Assembly (NCBI GenBank): GCA_030272585.1
Contig: BSYQ01000006.1
Coordinates: 4,427,001 to 4,491,000, forward strand
Source: Bryopsis sp. KO-2023
Lineage: Eukaryota > Chlorophyta > Ulvophyceae > Bryopsidales > Bryopsidaceae
Direction of reading: 5' to 3'
DNA length: 64,000 bases
The translations under genes were made by a program, and so were the position numbers. The notes beneath the pieces were generated by a model. That model was not told the origin of the DNA, did no database searches, and saw only the letters and a list, made by a program, of their open reading frames with translations. Within the stretch, counting starts at the first letter, position 1, and every line of letters starts with the position of its first letter. Below, piece after piece: positions 1 through 10,678 of this stretch.

Positions 1-102
1 CATCATGAGGCCGTCAACTTCGACGAAGTGCGACAGGATATTCCCACCCTTCGCTGAGTTTTATTTTTGCTGAACTGGTTCGAATCGAGTTTTGGTCTGT
101 GA

Positions 103-395
103 AAAAATTGCATCTCTCGCGTGCAACAGGCGCTGGGTCGAGTTTTTTTCAGGCAGTTCAAGTCGTTTTCGGTTTCAACAAGGCGGCAGCAACAGAGGGA
201 TCCAAGGGATCCATGAAAAATTCATTTTTGCATCTCTCGCGTGCAACAGGCGCTGGGTCGAGTTTTTTTCAGGCAGTTCAAGTCGTTTTCGGTTTCAACA
301 AGGCGACAACATCAAAGGGATCCAAGCGATCCATGAAAAATACATCTTTTTGCATCTCTCGCGTGCAAATGGCGCTAGGTCGAGTTTTTCAAAGA
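103..395 (+). repeat. 120-bp tandem repeat, about 2.3 copies
   Basis: The phrase CATCTCTCGCGTGCAACAGG starts at 111 and again at 231. A third, partial and diverged copy starts at 353. The first two units are nearly identical over about 75 bases and then differ in a short linker that ends with a GGATCC-containing stretch. Open frames across it are translations of the repeat and give no recognisable domain. Function unknown. Confidence 0.85.
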
Positions 396-1430
396 GCTAG
401 TACATTTGGGTATCTCCTTTCCAATCCATTTATCCACCACTTGAGTCTCCCATGTACGATTTTGTTTCAAAACGGGCTTCCTAGAGCCCGTTCTTTTTTT
501 TGTTTTTTTTTATGGGTCGGAAAACAAAAGCATAAAAAAAAAAACCGACCACCCGTTTTACGAGGATTTTTTAGTTTTCTTATTTATGACTCGGGAAACA
601 AAATTATAAAAAAAACCGAGTACCTTATTGGGTTCCTCCTTTCCATTCAAATTAGCCACCACTCGAGCCTCCCATATAGGATTTTTTTTTCTCCCTAGCA
701 CGGCCTCCTAGAGCCTTCGAGTTCCAAGCACTCGATTTTTTTTTCTTTCCTAAACTTTTTTTTTTTTTTTGAGCGGACAAAGGTCCACCACCAAAACCAA
801 AAAACTTCCAAAAAACCAACGACAATGAGGATTGAAGAGAACTTTCGAACAAAAATGCAAACTTGAATTGAGACGAAACGTGTGCGGGAATTGAACTTTT
901 GACACGAATTGAGTTTGAAACGAGGCGAAACGCGGATCAACGGATCAACGGATCAACGGATCATCGATCACACGGATGATCGAGAAAATCCAGCGATTTG
1001 TCGGTTTGGTACGAGTGTTGAGTCAAGGAATTACGCTTGTCACATCGATTCAAATGTTTTTCCTCCTTCACACTTTGCGCACACACTCGATGTGACGGAC
1101 CAAGGCCCCCGAAACGGCGTGCGTTTGAAAAGCACTCCCACTACGGGCGCCTCGAGCTTGGAAAAAAAAAAAACCGTGAAGAACCAGCCCTCTCAAAAAA
1201 CGCCTCCGCTCGTGGAAGCGGAAGCCATCATTCAGCGTGTTGCAGTCGAAATGGCGGAAATAAATGACGAACATAGTTGAAAAAGTGAGTGGAGGAGGAG
1301 GAGGACGACGCTTCGGTGGAAACGGCCACCAGTTCTGGGGAGGGTTCGCTGGCGCTGCAAGTTTCGTCCACTTACGAGAAGTGCGCGGCAGGCAATCCTG
1401 CGCCGTCGTGTTGGCGATGAGGTGGTGGTG
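396..1430. other. No gene recognised; diverged duplication
   Basis: About 408-470 and 629-690 are diverged copies of each other (a TCTCCTTTCCA-like start, then a CACTTGAG/CACTCGAG block and a CTCCCAT block), so a unit of about 220 bases was duplicated. 940-965 carries three short direct repeats of GGATCAAC. T and A homopolymers are frequent. Weak open frames around 909-1280 show no known domain. Confidence 0.5.
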
Positions 1431-1463
1431 GATCACGAAACTCAGCATATTTTGAACACGAAT

Positions 1464-1595
1464 ATGGAAAAGGTAGAGAATAAAAACCGGATCGACGACG
1501 CAGTGGTTGAACACCAGAGCTTCGAGAACGACGATCTGGTCCTTGTCGTGGATTTTAACAAACTGTTCCAAAGTAACCAAAACGGGAAGCGATAA
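1464..1595 (+). CDS. Short ORF or exon remnant, unknown
   Basis: An ATG-initiated frame of 43 codons is rich in Asp, Glu, Asn and Val and ends in a lysine/arginine stop context. The frame stays open upstream to about 1345. Its composition is unlike the surrounding A/T homopolymers, so it may be a terminal exon or the remnant of one. No domain is recognised and no upstream exon could be tied to it. Confidence 0.2.
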   Translation: MEKVENKNRIDDAVVEHQSFENDDLVLVVDFNKLFQSNQNGKR

Positions 1596-3552
1596 CTGGT
1601 GGACCTGGTCAGGTAGAGCGCGCCATCACCAAAAAACCAGGAAGGATTCCGAAAAAAAAAAACCATATTCAAAACGACAAGTTCTGTTTCTGATATCTGC
1701 CAATCGTTTTTGATGCAAGGTTTTTCTTTTTGTTTTGGTTTTTATGGGGGAAAAGCTCTAAAAAGAAACACTATGAATTTCGAGAACACCCACCTAAAGA
1801 AATAAAGAAAAAATAGATAAAGAAATCGTCAGGGAAAAGGCCATCAAAATCGAAAGGAAAAGAATATATGTATATGTAAGTAGAGCTTGGACTCGAAACA
1901 CGGAGTCCCCATCACAGGGGAAACCTGCTGGCTGCAACCAGCCTCACAACTGTTGAAAAAGGAATCTTGCAGAATGTGACAAGAAAATTCTGTACTCTAT
2001 GATGCAAATTCGTGTTGCGGAATTTGCATTTAAAAAAAATCCCAGCGGCAGGAACTCTCATCAATTTCTCCTTCTGGGAAAATTTGCACATTTTTTTGCT
2101 TCCTCTTTTGGAATTGGTCACAATAATAATGTATTATTAGAAACGTATGAAATCTTAGTGAACATTGAAATGAAAACAGGCTTCACAAGAGATGTCCTAG
2201 GAGATCTCCTTTCATACTTTGTGCACATTTGTTCAATTCTGCTCAAACCCGTGGAGAGGTTTCTCCACAAACTTGCTGCCAGGCTGAGAGGACTGATTTT
2301 GCGGTCAGAGTGATGTGTGTTTTGGGATATGGGTTACGTAATGAGAAGGCTGGGGGTTTGGTCTTGTGGTTGTCTGCCTGTCTTAGAAAAAGACAGACGG
2401 TTCTTCACCCGTTTTTGTTTCTCCAGAAATGTGGGGGTGGAATCCTCTTTCCCCCATCTTTGAGGTAGTGCAGACACCAAGTCCAGTAGCAAGTGGAGAG
2501 GAAAGGGAGATTTGCAGCTCCAGGCACCGATTCACGAATTGTAATGTTATTGTTATGTAGGAGGAGCAGGGAAAAAACAAAGAAAAAGAAGCAAAAATTG
2601 GTATCGAAAATGAGAAAAATAGGATACAATTGGTGATAGGACACCAATTATGTATTGTTATGTTATTATGTAATGTTAGGGGTGCCACCCTCATGAATGG
2701 TTGTTGCAAACCATGCATCATCACATTTGGTGTTCGTATATCTATCTCTCCAAATATATATATATATGTGTGTGTGTGTGTGGTGAACTAACCCTTGAAA
2801 AAAGAGAGAGAAAAAAAAAAGGTTTTGATTAAAAAAAAACAAAAACATGCAAATGTGCTTCCCTGTCAGACTCCTTGCATGTAAGTACTCTTGGTTTGGG
2901 TATTCTACATGCAACTGTGGAAAGACCCCTTGCAACAGCGGTTCGCTGTTTGGCATAAAACCATTCATCTGCCGAAAACTCCCCAAGCAAAACACGAGTC
3001 TGAAAGCCAAATCGAGATGAAGAAAAAGAAAAGCATAATTTCGCTTTGCAATCAACAGCAAAAAGGAGGGGAGAGAGAAAGAGAAAGCCATATTGTATAT
3101 ATATACCTGGCCGAACCACCTCAAATCCAAAAAATAAATAAATAAGAGTTCCAAACAGCCAACGATTTCATTGACGGAAGCCATCTGTTTCACATCTCTT
3201 CACAAATTCTCAAAAAACTGATACAACATTTTCCTCCATTGATTTACAATTTCTTTTTCTTTTTTTTTGGGGGGGGGAAAGCGGGAGAGGGGCATGGAAG
3301 CAGAAGGGGTAAATAAACCCCCTTTCGTAAGTAAACGACACCTTGTCCTTATGAAAGAGCCAGCTACCTGTACTCATCAGGGAAAAAAAACACCACCACT
3401 ACAACAGTGAATTGAGCGTTAAGGAAAGCAAAACCAAAAAAAAACCCGCAACCCCCCAAAAACATATTTTTCTGAACCATACAAATCGACACCCGACATT
3501 TCTCCTCATATTTTTTTTTTTTTTTTTCCTGGCCCCCATCATTAAATTTGCC
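1596..3552. other. No gene recognised
   Basis: This stretch holds A/T-rich sequence, a short (TA)(TG) microsatellite at about 2755-2782, and a T9G9 run near 3263. Both strands have open frames up to about 175 codons, but they are low-complexity or lysine/phenylalanine-rich and show no domain. Nothing else is supported. Confidence 0.5.
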
Positions 3553-5140
3553 TCACTTTCCTCCCTCCTCCCCCATGATGTCCGGTCGATATGTTTCTCT
3601 GGCAGCATCTGACAATTTTGCGAATTTGCCCCCCATCATTTGCAGCACTTCGTGCCACATAACGGCGGCCTCGTTGTCAGCAGCCCGGGATTTCAAAATC
3701 ACCTTGGGACTGGCGGCAGCCGTGAACCACACCCCGGAGCGCATCTCCTCCTCAAGCTGTCGAAAAGGGAGTGAAAAAATAAAAAATAAAAAATATACAA
3801 TTGAGATAAAGCAATCAAGATTAAGAAATTGGAACAATCCTTTGGTTTCGTCCGCATTGAAAACAATGAATCACGCACTTTTCAAACTGTTGTTGCGAAC
3901 ACTACAAAAAATTAGTTTTAACATCAGTTTTGTGTCAAAATCCTTTTTAGTATGTCTAGTTTTGAGCCTCTCCATTATATACACATGTCTATTTTTTTCT
4001 TTTTTTTCTTTTTTTGGGGGGGGAATAATGAGATTTAAAACGTAATTGTTCAAACAAAAAATTTTCCCCACGCCCAATCTTGAATAGATAGTATTTTTTT
4101 TATTTTATTTCATTTCATTTATTTTTTCACTTCTTTCAAAAAAATGTGGAAGAATAATGCATGGAATTCTCCAATTCACCATTTATTTATTCACTTGTTC
4201 ATTCATTCATTCATTCATTCATTCATTCTTTTTTGGGGGGTTTTGGGGGTTTTTTTGTATTTTACAAATGGATGGGGCAGCAAACTGACTGCAAATTTCT
4301 ACACTCCATGAACACAAACACACACACACTCAAAAATAGAGATTTTTTTAAATTGTATTTCACCTGCCCAGGAGCCCATCCACAGTATCTTCCAAACCAT
4401 TTGAATCCTTGGGGATCGAAATTCTTCTCGCTCACGAAATTGCACGCATCCTCGTGGCCTCCAATATACACTCCGCTCACCACCTCCCTGGAGCCCTCGA
4501 CGTCCCCGTGTCCGTGTATCAAGTGCAAAGTGGATTTCCCCACATCCCCACCCAAATATAGAACGTTGTCGGCGAAAGCCGGGCACAGGAAGTCCGCTCC
4601 AGTGACCTTGCCTATTTTATACCCTGTCAGCCTGTTGAGAATCAGACCTGCCGTCCCGGTCTCGTTGTGGGCGAAAATCAGCAAGACGGCTTGCGAAAAA
4701 TACGTCTGCTGGGTGTTGAACAGCAAGGGATGAGCCAGCAACAAACACCCCGGTTCCGGAGACGAGATGGGATGCGCCCAGTAGTCGGGGTCGGCCTCGC
4801 TGCTGACGTTTTTTTTGGACGTCTCGGGTCGGTCATCGGAATTCCCATCCCGCCTCGACGTCTCGACCAATTTCGCGCGGAACTGCCTCCAATCGGTCTC
4901 CACGCCCGCTAAGGGAATGGTGTCAGGTATTTCAGGCAAGTTGACGCCCTCATCCTCTTGCGCGTTCACTACCACGCAGCATCTTTTGGCCAGCTTCGTT
5001 CCCCTCAAGCCGACGCTGTGCACGCGGGCGGAAGATCGACGGGTGGCGGGGTTGAGCGATACATCGCCGAAACCGGTCGGTCGAGATCGCTTCGTGGCCG
5101 TCGAACAAGGGTGGGCGCAATTTTGCAAGCTCCCCGACAT
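3553..5140 (-). CDS. UPF0301/AlgH-family protein, probably plastid-targeted
   Basis: There are two exons: 5140-4364 and 3756-3553. The intron has a CAG|GTGAAA donor and a CGACAG|CT acceptor, and the reading frame is kept (phase 0). The product has 326 residues. Residues 1-60 are Ser/Arg-rich with almost no acid and look like a chloroplast transit peptide ending near VVVNA. The UPF0301 (DUF179) domain runs from about residue 130 to 305: a LLLAHPLLF start, the FAHNETGTAGLILNR core, a LYLGGDV block, then GWAPGQ joined exactly across the intron to LEEEMRSGVWFTA, as in the family. I chose the start at 5140 because an in-frame upstream ATG at 5260 would add a His-rich segment in front of the transit-like peptide. 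The family is known from bacteria and plant plastids and its biochemical role is unclear. It is transcribed divergently from the kinase gene. Confidence 0.88.
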
Positions 5141-5772
5141 TTTGCGATCTGGGTGTGGGCGATGGGTGTGGGTGTGTGAGTCGGGTCTGATACGAACAGG
5201 CCAAAATTCGTTGATGATGGTGTCTTTCTTTGCCCCTACAATCGTTTCCACAAATTCCATTCGTGGAATCGTAAAAACGGATGGTTGTGTTGGACAGGTT
5301 TGAGGCTGACCATCCCAGCTGCGCTGTAGCTACGAGGTATTTGATGTTCAATAGAACGCGAAACCAGGTGTCAAGAAAAGGAGAAGCGCGCGCAGTTCTT
5401 CCCCTCGACTGTCGACTTCGACTTTCCAATACTTCGCTCGTGCCCGGTTTCTGAGCCGCCCTTCGTGTTCTACAGAAGCCCGTGTTTTTTCTAACTGTAC
5501 ATAAAGAGGCCAGTTTTTTTTTCTGGAGATCCACCAGAGCCCGAGCACACGCTTTAACGAGTGCCCTCTGCGTTAAGGTGCGCTGCGCTCCAATCGTGTC
5601 GGCGTGCATACTGGCCTCACGGCTTTTTTTACTGCGACGTAAAAAACACGACGCAGTTCACTTTTTTGCCAGACCTTGCGCTTTCACTCTGATCGATCGT
5701 CTGGACCGAAACGCGCGACCTGACGTGGTTTTCTCCGTCGTATGTTTTTTCCAGAGCGAAATTTCCCGCACC
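5141..5772. promoter_or_regulatory. Shared intergenic region of two divergent genes
   Basis: The 632 bases between the UPF0301 start (5140, minus) and the kinase start (5773, plus) must hold the promoters and 5' leaders of both genes. It contains a (TG)n-like GGGTGTGGGTGTG stretch at 5160 and T runs. No clear TATA box was picked out on either strand. That it works as a bidirectional promoter is inferred from position only. Confidence 0.5.
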
Positions 5773-7241
5773 ATGCAAGCGGACGATGTGGAAACCATCC
5801 TCATTCACCACCCTCGCTACAAGGTGCTGAAAGTGTTGGGTAACGGCACCTTCGGCACGGTGGCGCTGTGCCAGGACACATTCTACCAAGATGACGAAAA
5901 AAAAGCGATCAAAATCGTGTCAAACACCTCCAAATACATTTACAAAGAGATCATCAACCACAGGAAACTCAGGCACCCCCACGTGATTCAATTTCGGCGG
6001 CTGCTGGAGCTGAGGGGCCAAGTGGGGATCGTCATGGAATTCGCGGATGGAGGGAATCTGTTCGATTATGTGAAGCAGCGGAGGCGGCTGGAGGAAACCT
6101 TGGCGAGGTGGTTCTTTCAGCAGTTGATTCTGGCGGTGGATTATTGCCATCGGAAGGGCGTGGTGAACAGGGACATCAAGCTGGAAAACCTGCTGCTTCA
6201 GAACGATCAACTGTTTCCTCAATTGAAACTGTGCGATTTTGGATATTCCAAGAACGATGACGATTCTTTGCCAAAGTGAGTGATGGAATCCATTCATTTT
6301 CGACGTTCGGTTTTGTTTTTCGTATGTTCGATAGATTGATAAAAAGAATTCTCTGAGCAGATGCGTGTGTTTCGATTTTGGACCTGAGGGAAATGGGTCT
6401 GTATCATGCATTAGGAGAAGAGGATTATCACTCTTTCATTCAGAAAAAAATATCAATCTTATCAAGGAAATGTGTGAGATGGATATTTTCTCACTCCTTT
6501 TCCAAAAATAAAAATAAGTGTTGAACTTTCCAATATCCCCCAAGGAATACTTTACGAAAAGTGCCAAAAATGCTGGACTGCCCCCCCCTTTTCAAATTTC
6601 ACCCCCCCCCATTTCATCCTTCCCGTCCTCTTTCCCAAATTATATAAATTTTTTTTTGTCAAGGACCGAATTGGAGTTTTTTTCACTCAGATCACATCGC
6701 ACCCAGAACTGAAAATTTCCAACCTGGTTTTCTTGCGTTAATTCTTTTCTGTTCTTTTTTTTGGCTGAATCATAGATCAATGGTGGGTTCCCCCAACTAC
6801 ATGGCCCCGGAAGTTCTCAGCTTCCAAAGGTACGATGCCACCCTGTCTGACATATGGTCCTGTGGGGTGGTGCTGTACGTGATGGTGGTGGGCAGATACC
6901 CTTTCCACATGGACCATAACGATGACTTAACATCCGACGAATGGAGGGAAGCCATAATGAACAAGATAAAAACCCTGGACTACAATATACCCTCCTTCCT
7001 GACGCCCGAATGCCGTAACTTAATCAGAAAGATCCTGGTGGGTTTTGAAGAGAGGGCCTCCATGTCAGACATCTTGAACGACCCTTGGTTCAGCATGAAT
7101 ATGACGGAGGGGGCTCGGACGATGAACGACAAGAGTCTGGCGAGGGATGCCGAGTTTATGGGTCAGATGGAAAAAGTGCAATCCACCAAAGAGATCGAGC
7201 GGTTGATTTCGTCGTCGATGAACAGGGGCTATCGATTTTAA
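5773..7241 (+). CDS. SnRK2-like serine/threonine protein kinase
   Basis: Two exons (5773-6275 and 6776-7241) with GT-AG ends give a 322-residue protein in one frame. The kinase domain starts almost at the N terminus: the Gly loop GNGTFGTV, the ATP lysine in KKAIKIV, the alpha-C glutamate in KEIINHR, catalytic NRDIKLEN, CDFGYSK and the P+1 segment VGSPNYMAPE. REIINHR/RHP-type wording, FFQQLI, CDFGYSK and DIWSCGVVLYVMVVGRYPF are SnRK2 hallmarks, and the tail keeps a PWF motif and a short QSTKEIERLI helix like SnRK2 domain I. There is no long acidic ABA-box tail. Oddly, the HRD histidine is Asn (NRD), while the catalytic Asp and the DFG Asp are kept. I chose ATG 5773 because the kinase fold follows at once; farther-upstream ATGs would add unlikely sequence. 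SnRK2 kinases act in osmotic-stress and ABA signalling in plants; the role here is inferred. Confidence 0.88.
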
Positions 7242-9180
7242 GAATTGACATGCTTTCCGCACGAAACGATTTGACTGAGGAAAGAGATAAAAGAGATGGC
7301 GTGGGGTTCTTGGGATATTGCTTGTTGGAAGAGTGTAGGTTGTTTTTTTCCCAACCCCCCCTTTCTCTCTTTTTTTGCCCTAGGGGTTGGATGGGGGGTT
7401 AATTCACAAGTTGATCTTTATGACCGATGGCTTCCCTCTTTTTTGTTTTTTTTTTAAGGGGGGGGGGCATATCTCAATTTCCAATATCTACATCCAGTAG
7501 ATACTGTGTATAATTAACAAAATTAATAAGACAGAAAATTACGTTTTGTGGAATATTGAGCATACAGCAAGCTCGGGGACGAGGGGGGGGGATCAAGCAG
7601 TGAAAGTTCTAATTAAAGAAAAAAATGGAAAAAACTTGAAAAAAAGAGTTGGGTTGATCAGGTAATTTAGAAAAAAATGAAAAAAAGTGAAAAAAAAGAG
7701 CTGTATTGATTAGGCAATTGGGTAAGCTCACAGGGATGTTGCTGGAATTCAACCAATTTGAGAATTCATGGGAATTGAGTGGGTTTGGTCGGAGCAATTA
7801 ACTATGCTGATTTATTCTACTGTTCTCTTTTCTTTTGTTGGTATATTCGAGGGGAAGGAAGCTAGTTTTACAGGAAAGCGTGTGTGTGTGTATTAGGAGG
7901 GATGTGGTTTTCTAAATTCCACGGGAGTGGGAGTAAGGGATGGTGTTGGTTTCTTTCTTTCATTCGTTTTTGTTTTTTTTTGGCTTGTGGGGCCATTTGG
8001 GGGGCTCCATTCTTTGCAGGGTTTGTTTTTGCTCGGTCAGAAATGATAAAAGCAAATGTGCAGGAAGGAAATTGGGGTTTGATCCTTTTCCGAATCTGAG
8101 TTGGGATGTATGCAAACATCTTCAGCCCCTTTCCCGACAGAAAATTTTCAGGTGTGTAAAATATTAACCAAAAAAAAGAGAAGTTGGTTCACATTTTGAT
8201 TTGCTACCCTTCGTTCAACGAATATCCAACACCCCAATGTTGAATGTTGAAGAATGCTGGAGATTCTCAAATTCCACATTCTCAAGCTTCTTAGAGTTGT
8301 TGAATTCAAATTTCTGCAGTAAAAAGTACGACCCCTATTCCAACCAGGGTTCCTTCAAATACCACAACCCGGAGTCCTGACTGTACAAAATCCACAGCAA
8401 CTACCGACTGAATTAGCCTTTTCACAGAGTCATAGTTTTTGAGTCTTGTGCATCAATCAGCCCCTTTATAGAATTCAGAAAGCATCCCTTGAAAGCAAGG
8501 GTTGAAAGTGTCACACCGTCAGACCTGGCTGGCTTTCACAAGAAAGCGCATCCAATTAAATAATTCTCAGACATCGATGGAAGTCATTTCTAGAACTTCT
8601 TTTTTTGAATCAGTTACAATCCAGCTTTCAAAAGAGCACCACCTCGAAAGAAAAAAAATCCAAAGAAAAACAAATACCAGAATTCAGCAAAAAACAAACA
8701 CATCCCCCCCCCCCCCCAAAAAAAAAAAAAGAATAAAATTGGAGCATAGAAATACATTACAAAGTATACTCTCAACACTTGGAAAAAAGACAAAAAACTC
8801 GCTCCTCAACTTTCTTTCAAATGGTCTTTGTTTTGTTTTTCCGAAAGAATTCTTTTCAAAAACCTCAGCAATCAAAATATCTAAAAATCAAAAAATCAAA
8901 AAAAAGCAGCAATCAAAAATAAGACAAAGAATGTTCGTAAAATACCCAGACTTCAACCCCTCCCCAATTTTCCACTTCTCGAATTATAATTTACTCAGCC
9001 ATTCTCCTCCCTCGACGAAAACAAGAAAACAATTTTAACATAATGCTACAGATCTCGATCAACGCATTCCTAAATTGATCGATGAACAAACCCACCCACA
9101 TCTGACCCGTTTCACTTTCCTTTTTTTCCATTTTTCCCTCTAAAGAAATTTTCACAGCTCATGAACCTCATACCCAAAAC
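7242..9180. other. Intergenic, no gene recognised
   Basis: The region is A/T-rich with homopolymers: G runs at 7457-7466 and 7584-7590, and an exact C14A13 junction at 8704-8730. A short (TG)n lies at 7879-7892. Open frames such as 8502-9038 are Lys/Asn/Ser-rich translations of A-rich DNA and show no domain. Confidence 0.5.
8704..8730. repeat. C14A13 homopolymer junction
   Basis: Fourteen C are followed directly by thirteen A and then GAA. The same C14A13GAA arrangement recurs at 20129-20155. A C19 run at 9763-9781 has no A partner. Confidence 0.9.
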
Positions 9181-9711
9181 TCACTCTTCGAAATTCTGTC
9201 TTTCCGCCAGTTTTTTCCATTGCTCCTCATGCCAATCGAATATTTCCTTCCCCCCAGCAACCCCATCCTCCATCCCTTCGCTTGTGGGCAAAAATGGCCT
9301 TTTCAAAATCAAAGCATCGAGCTCCTCTTCTGACAGAAAAGGTTCTCTGCATTTTCCCCTGGATAAATGCAAAAAGTGATCGCAACGCTCCACACTCAAA
9401 CAATCGATTCCTGGCTTCCAGTCACCACCAAGAGATATCCCAACAGCAGGCTGGAACATCAAGAACTGGCTGTTGGAGGGGTCGTTAGACCCGCAAGCAT
9501 GGACAAGGGAATTCTTTCCAAGCAAGCTTCTCAGGGAACGGCCATGAGGGCTGAATTTCCGAGCAAAGGGAAAGAATGAGCCTGTGGAAAACCCTCGGCT
9601 ATGACAGACTTTTGGGGATGGGCAGCACTTGGCAGCACTTTGGATGCACATTGCCAGAAACTGTCCACAGGCCAGGGAAAAAAGATGTGTTCTCAGAAAG
9701 GCATCAAACAT
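9181..9711 (-). CDS. Hypothetical protein, possible plastid transit peptide
   Basis: A single open frame of 176 codons runs from ATG at 9711. The first 70 or so residues are rich in Ser, Arg, Lys, Cys and Phe with almost no acidic residues (for example STGSFFPFARKFSPHGRS), like a plastid or mitochondrial targeting peptide. The rest is soluble and becomes acidic, with FLSEEELDALILKRPFLP and a C-terminal EIFDWHEEQWKKLAERQ helix. Base composition is much more balanced than the flanking A/T-rich DNA, which favours a real gene. I do not recognise the family. It could also be the last exon of a longer gene. Confidence 0.45.
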   Translation of the reverse strand: MFDAFLRTHLFSLACGQFLAMCIQSAAKCCPSPKVCHSRGFSTGSFFPFARKFSPHGRSLRSLLGKNSLVHACGSNDPSNSQFLMFQPAVGISLGGDWKPGIDCLSVERCDHFLHLSRGKCREPFLSEEELDALILKRPFLPTSEGMEDGVAGGKEIFDWHEEQWKKLAERQNFEE

Positions 9712-10678
9712 AATTCACAAGAAGCCTTAATCTCATAACATCAACATGAATAGGCTTTTGTACCCCCCCCCCCCCCCCCCCACTTCACAGCATCGTTGGA
9801 TTTTAAATGTTTCATGCAGCAATTGGCCTTGCCCATCGATGAAATTTTCTCAACCCAATTGAAGTTACCTAGTTCTTTCACACTGCAATCGGAAAACCCA
9901 CTTCGAAGCAACGAGCGCACGGCAAGGTTTCTAGGAAAAGATGGGAGGGGTTAGCGGAACGCAAACTCCAGAATGGAGTTTGTTTGTCGAAGAGTGGCAC
10001 AGGTCTTTTGGAGGATGGGGTGACGTGGAGTTGCGATGCTCCACGCAAAGACTCGTCAGAATGAATGTGGAAGAGCGCACTCTTTCACGTGTTGTGATCG
10101 AGGTATGATTTTAGCCTTGCTTGTGTTTTCCTTGCTCTCTTGGTGCTTTTCGTTTCATTGCCAACTTTTCAAAAGAAACAAGTAAAAGATTGGTGCTCTT
10201 TTTCCCATGAACAGGGATGTTTTCTCTTTGGTGCGATCATGGTTATGCTTGGAGAAGCATAGTCCCAAGTGGCATAACTTTTGTTGTGAAATTATCCGGT
10301 GGATTTTGCGTTGAAAGACGCTCTTTCTTGGCGGGCGTGAAGTGTGGAGGCATCGACAGAGCACCACACAGAACGGATCCACCCAGCCTTTCGTTCCCTG
10401 ATTCCAAGATTCCTCCGTGCGTCGCTGTCACATTCCCAGCAATTCGCTGGCCAAGTACTTCGCGCCAGCTGGAATCCCGCTCCGCCGCCACCGAACGATT
10501 CGCTTGTGTGGCCACACCACCTGTATTTTTTCTCCCCTTTTCGTTGCCTCTCGGTCATTTTCCCTTCCTCCAAGTTGCAGAGGCGGGGTGTTTTCACTCA
10601 CTCGGAATCTGCAGATCTTTATAAATTATCGTGGGAGGGGTTTCCGAGGGGGAGTGATTTGACCTCGCGAAAGACGGC
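9712..10678. other. Upstream region of the BELL gene
   Basis: It begins with a C19 run at 9763-9781 and otherwise holds non-repetitive sequence of mixed composition. Overlapping open frames of 75-143 codons on both strands at 10155-10775 shadow each other and show no domain. The promoter and leader of the plus-strand homeobox gene should lie here; no specific element could be assigned. Confidence 0.4.

Noticed and set aside
909-1280. Open frame of 123 codons near the window start
   Set aside because: Composition reflects short repeats and A-rich DNA; no domain and no splice partner with the better-looking short frame at 1464.
8502-9038. 178-codon plus-strand frame
   Set aside because: Lys/Asn/Ser/Phe-rich translation of A/T-rich DNA running through the C14A13 homopolymer; not protein-like.
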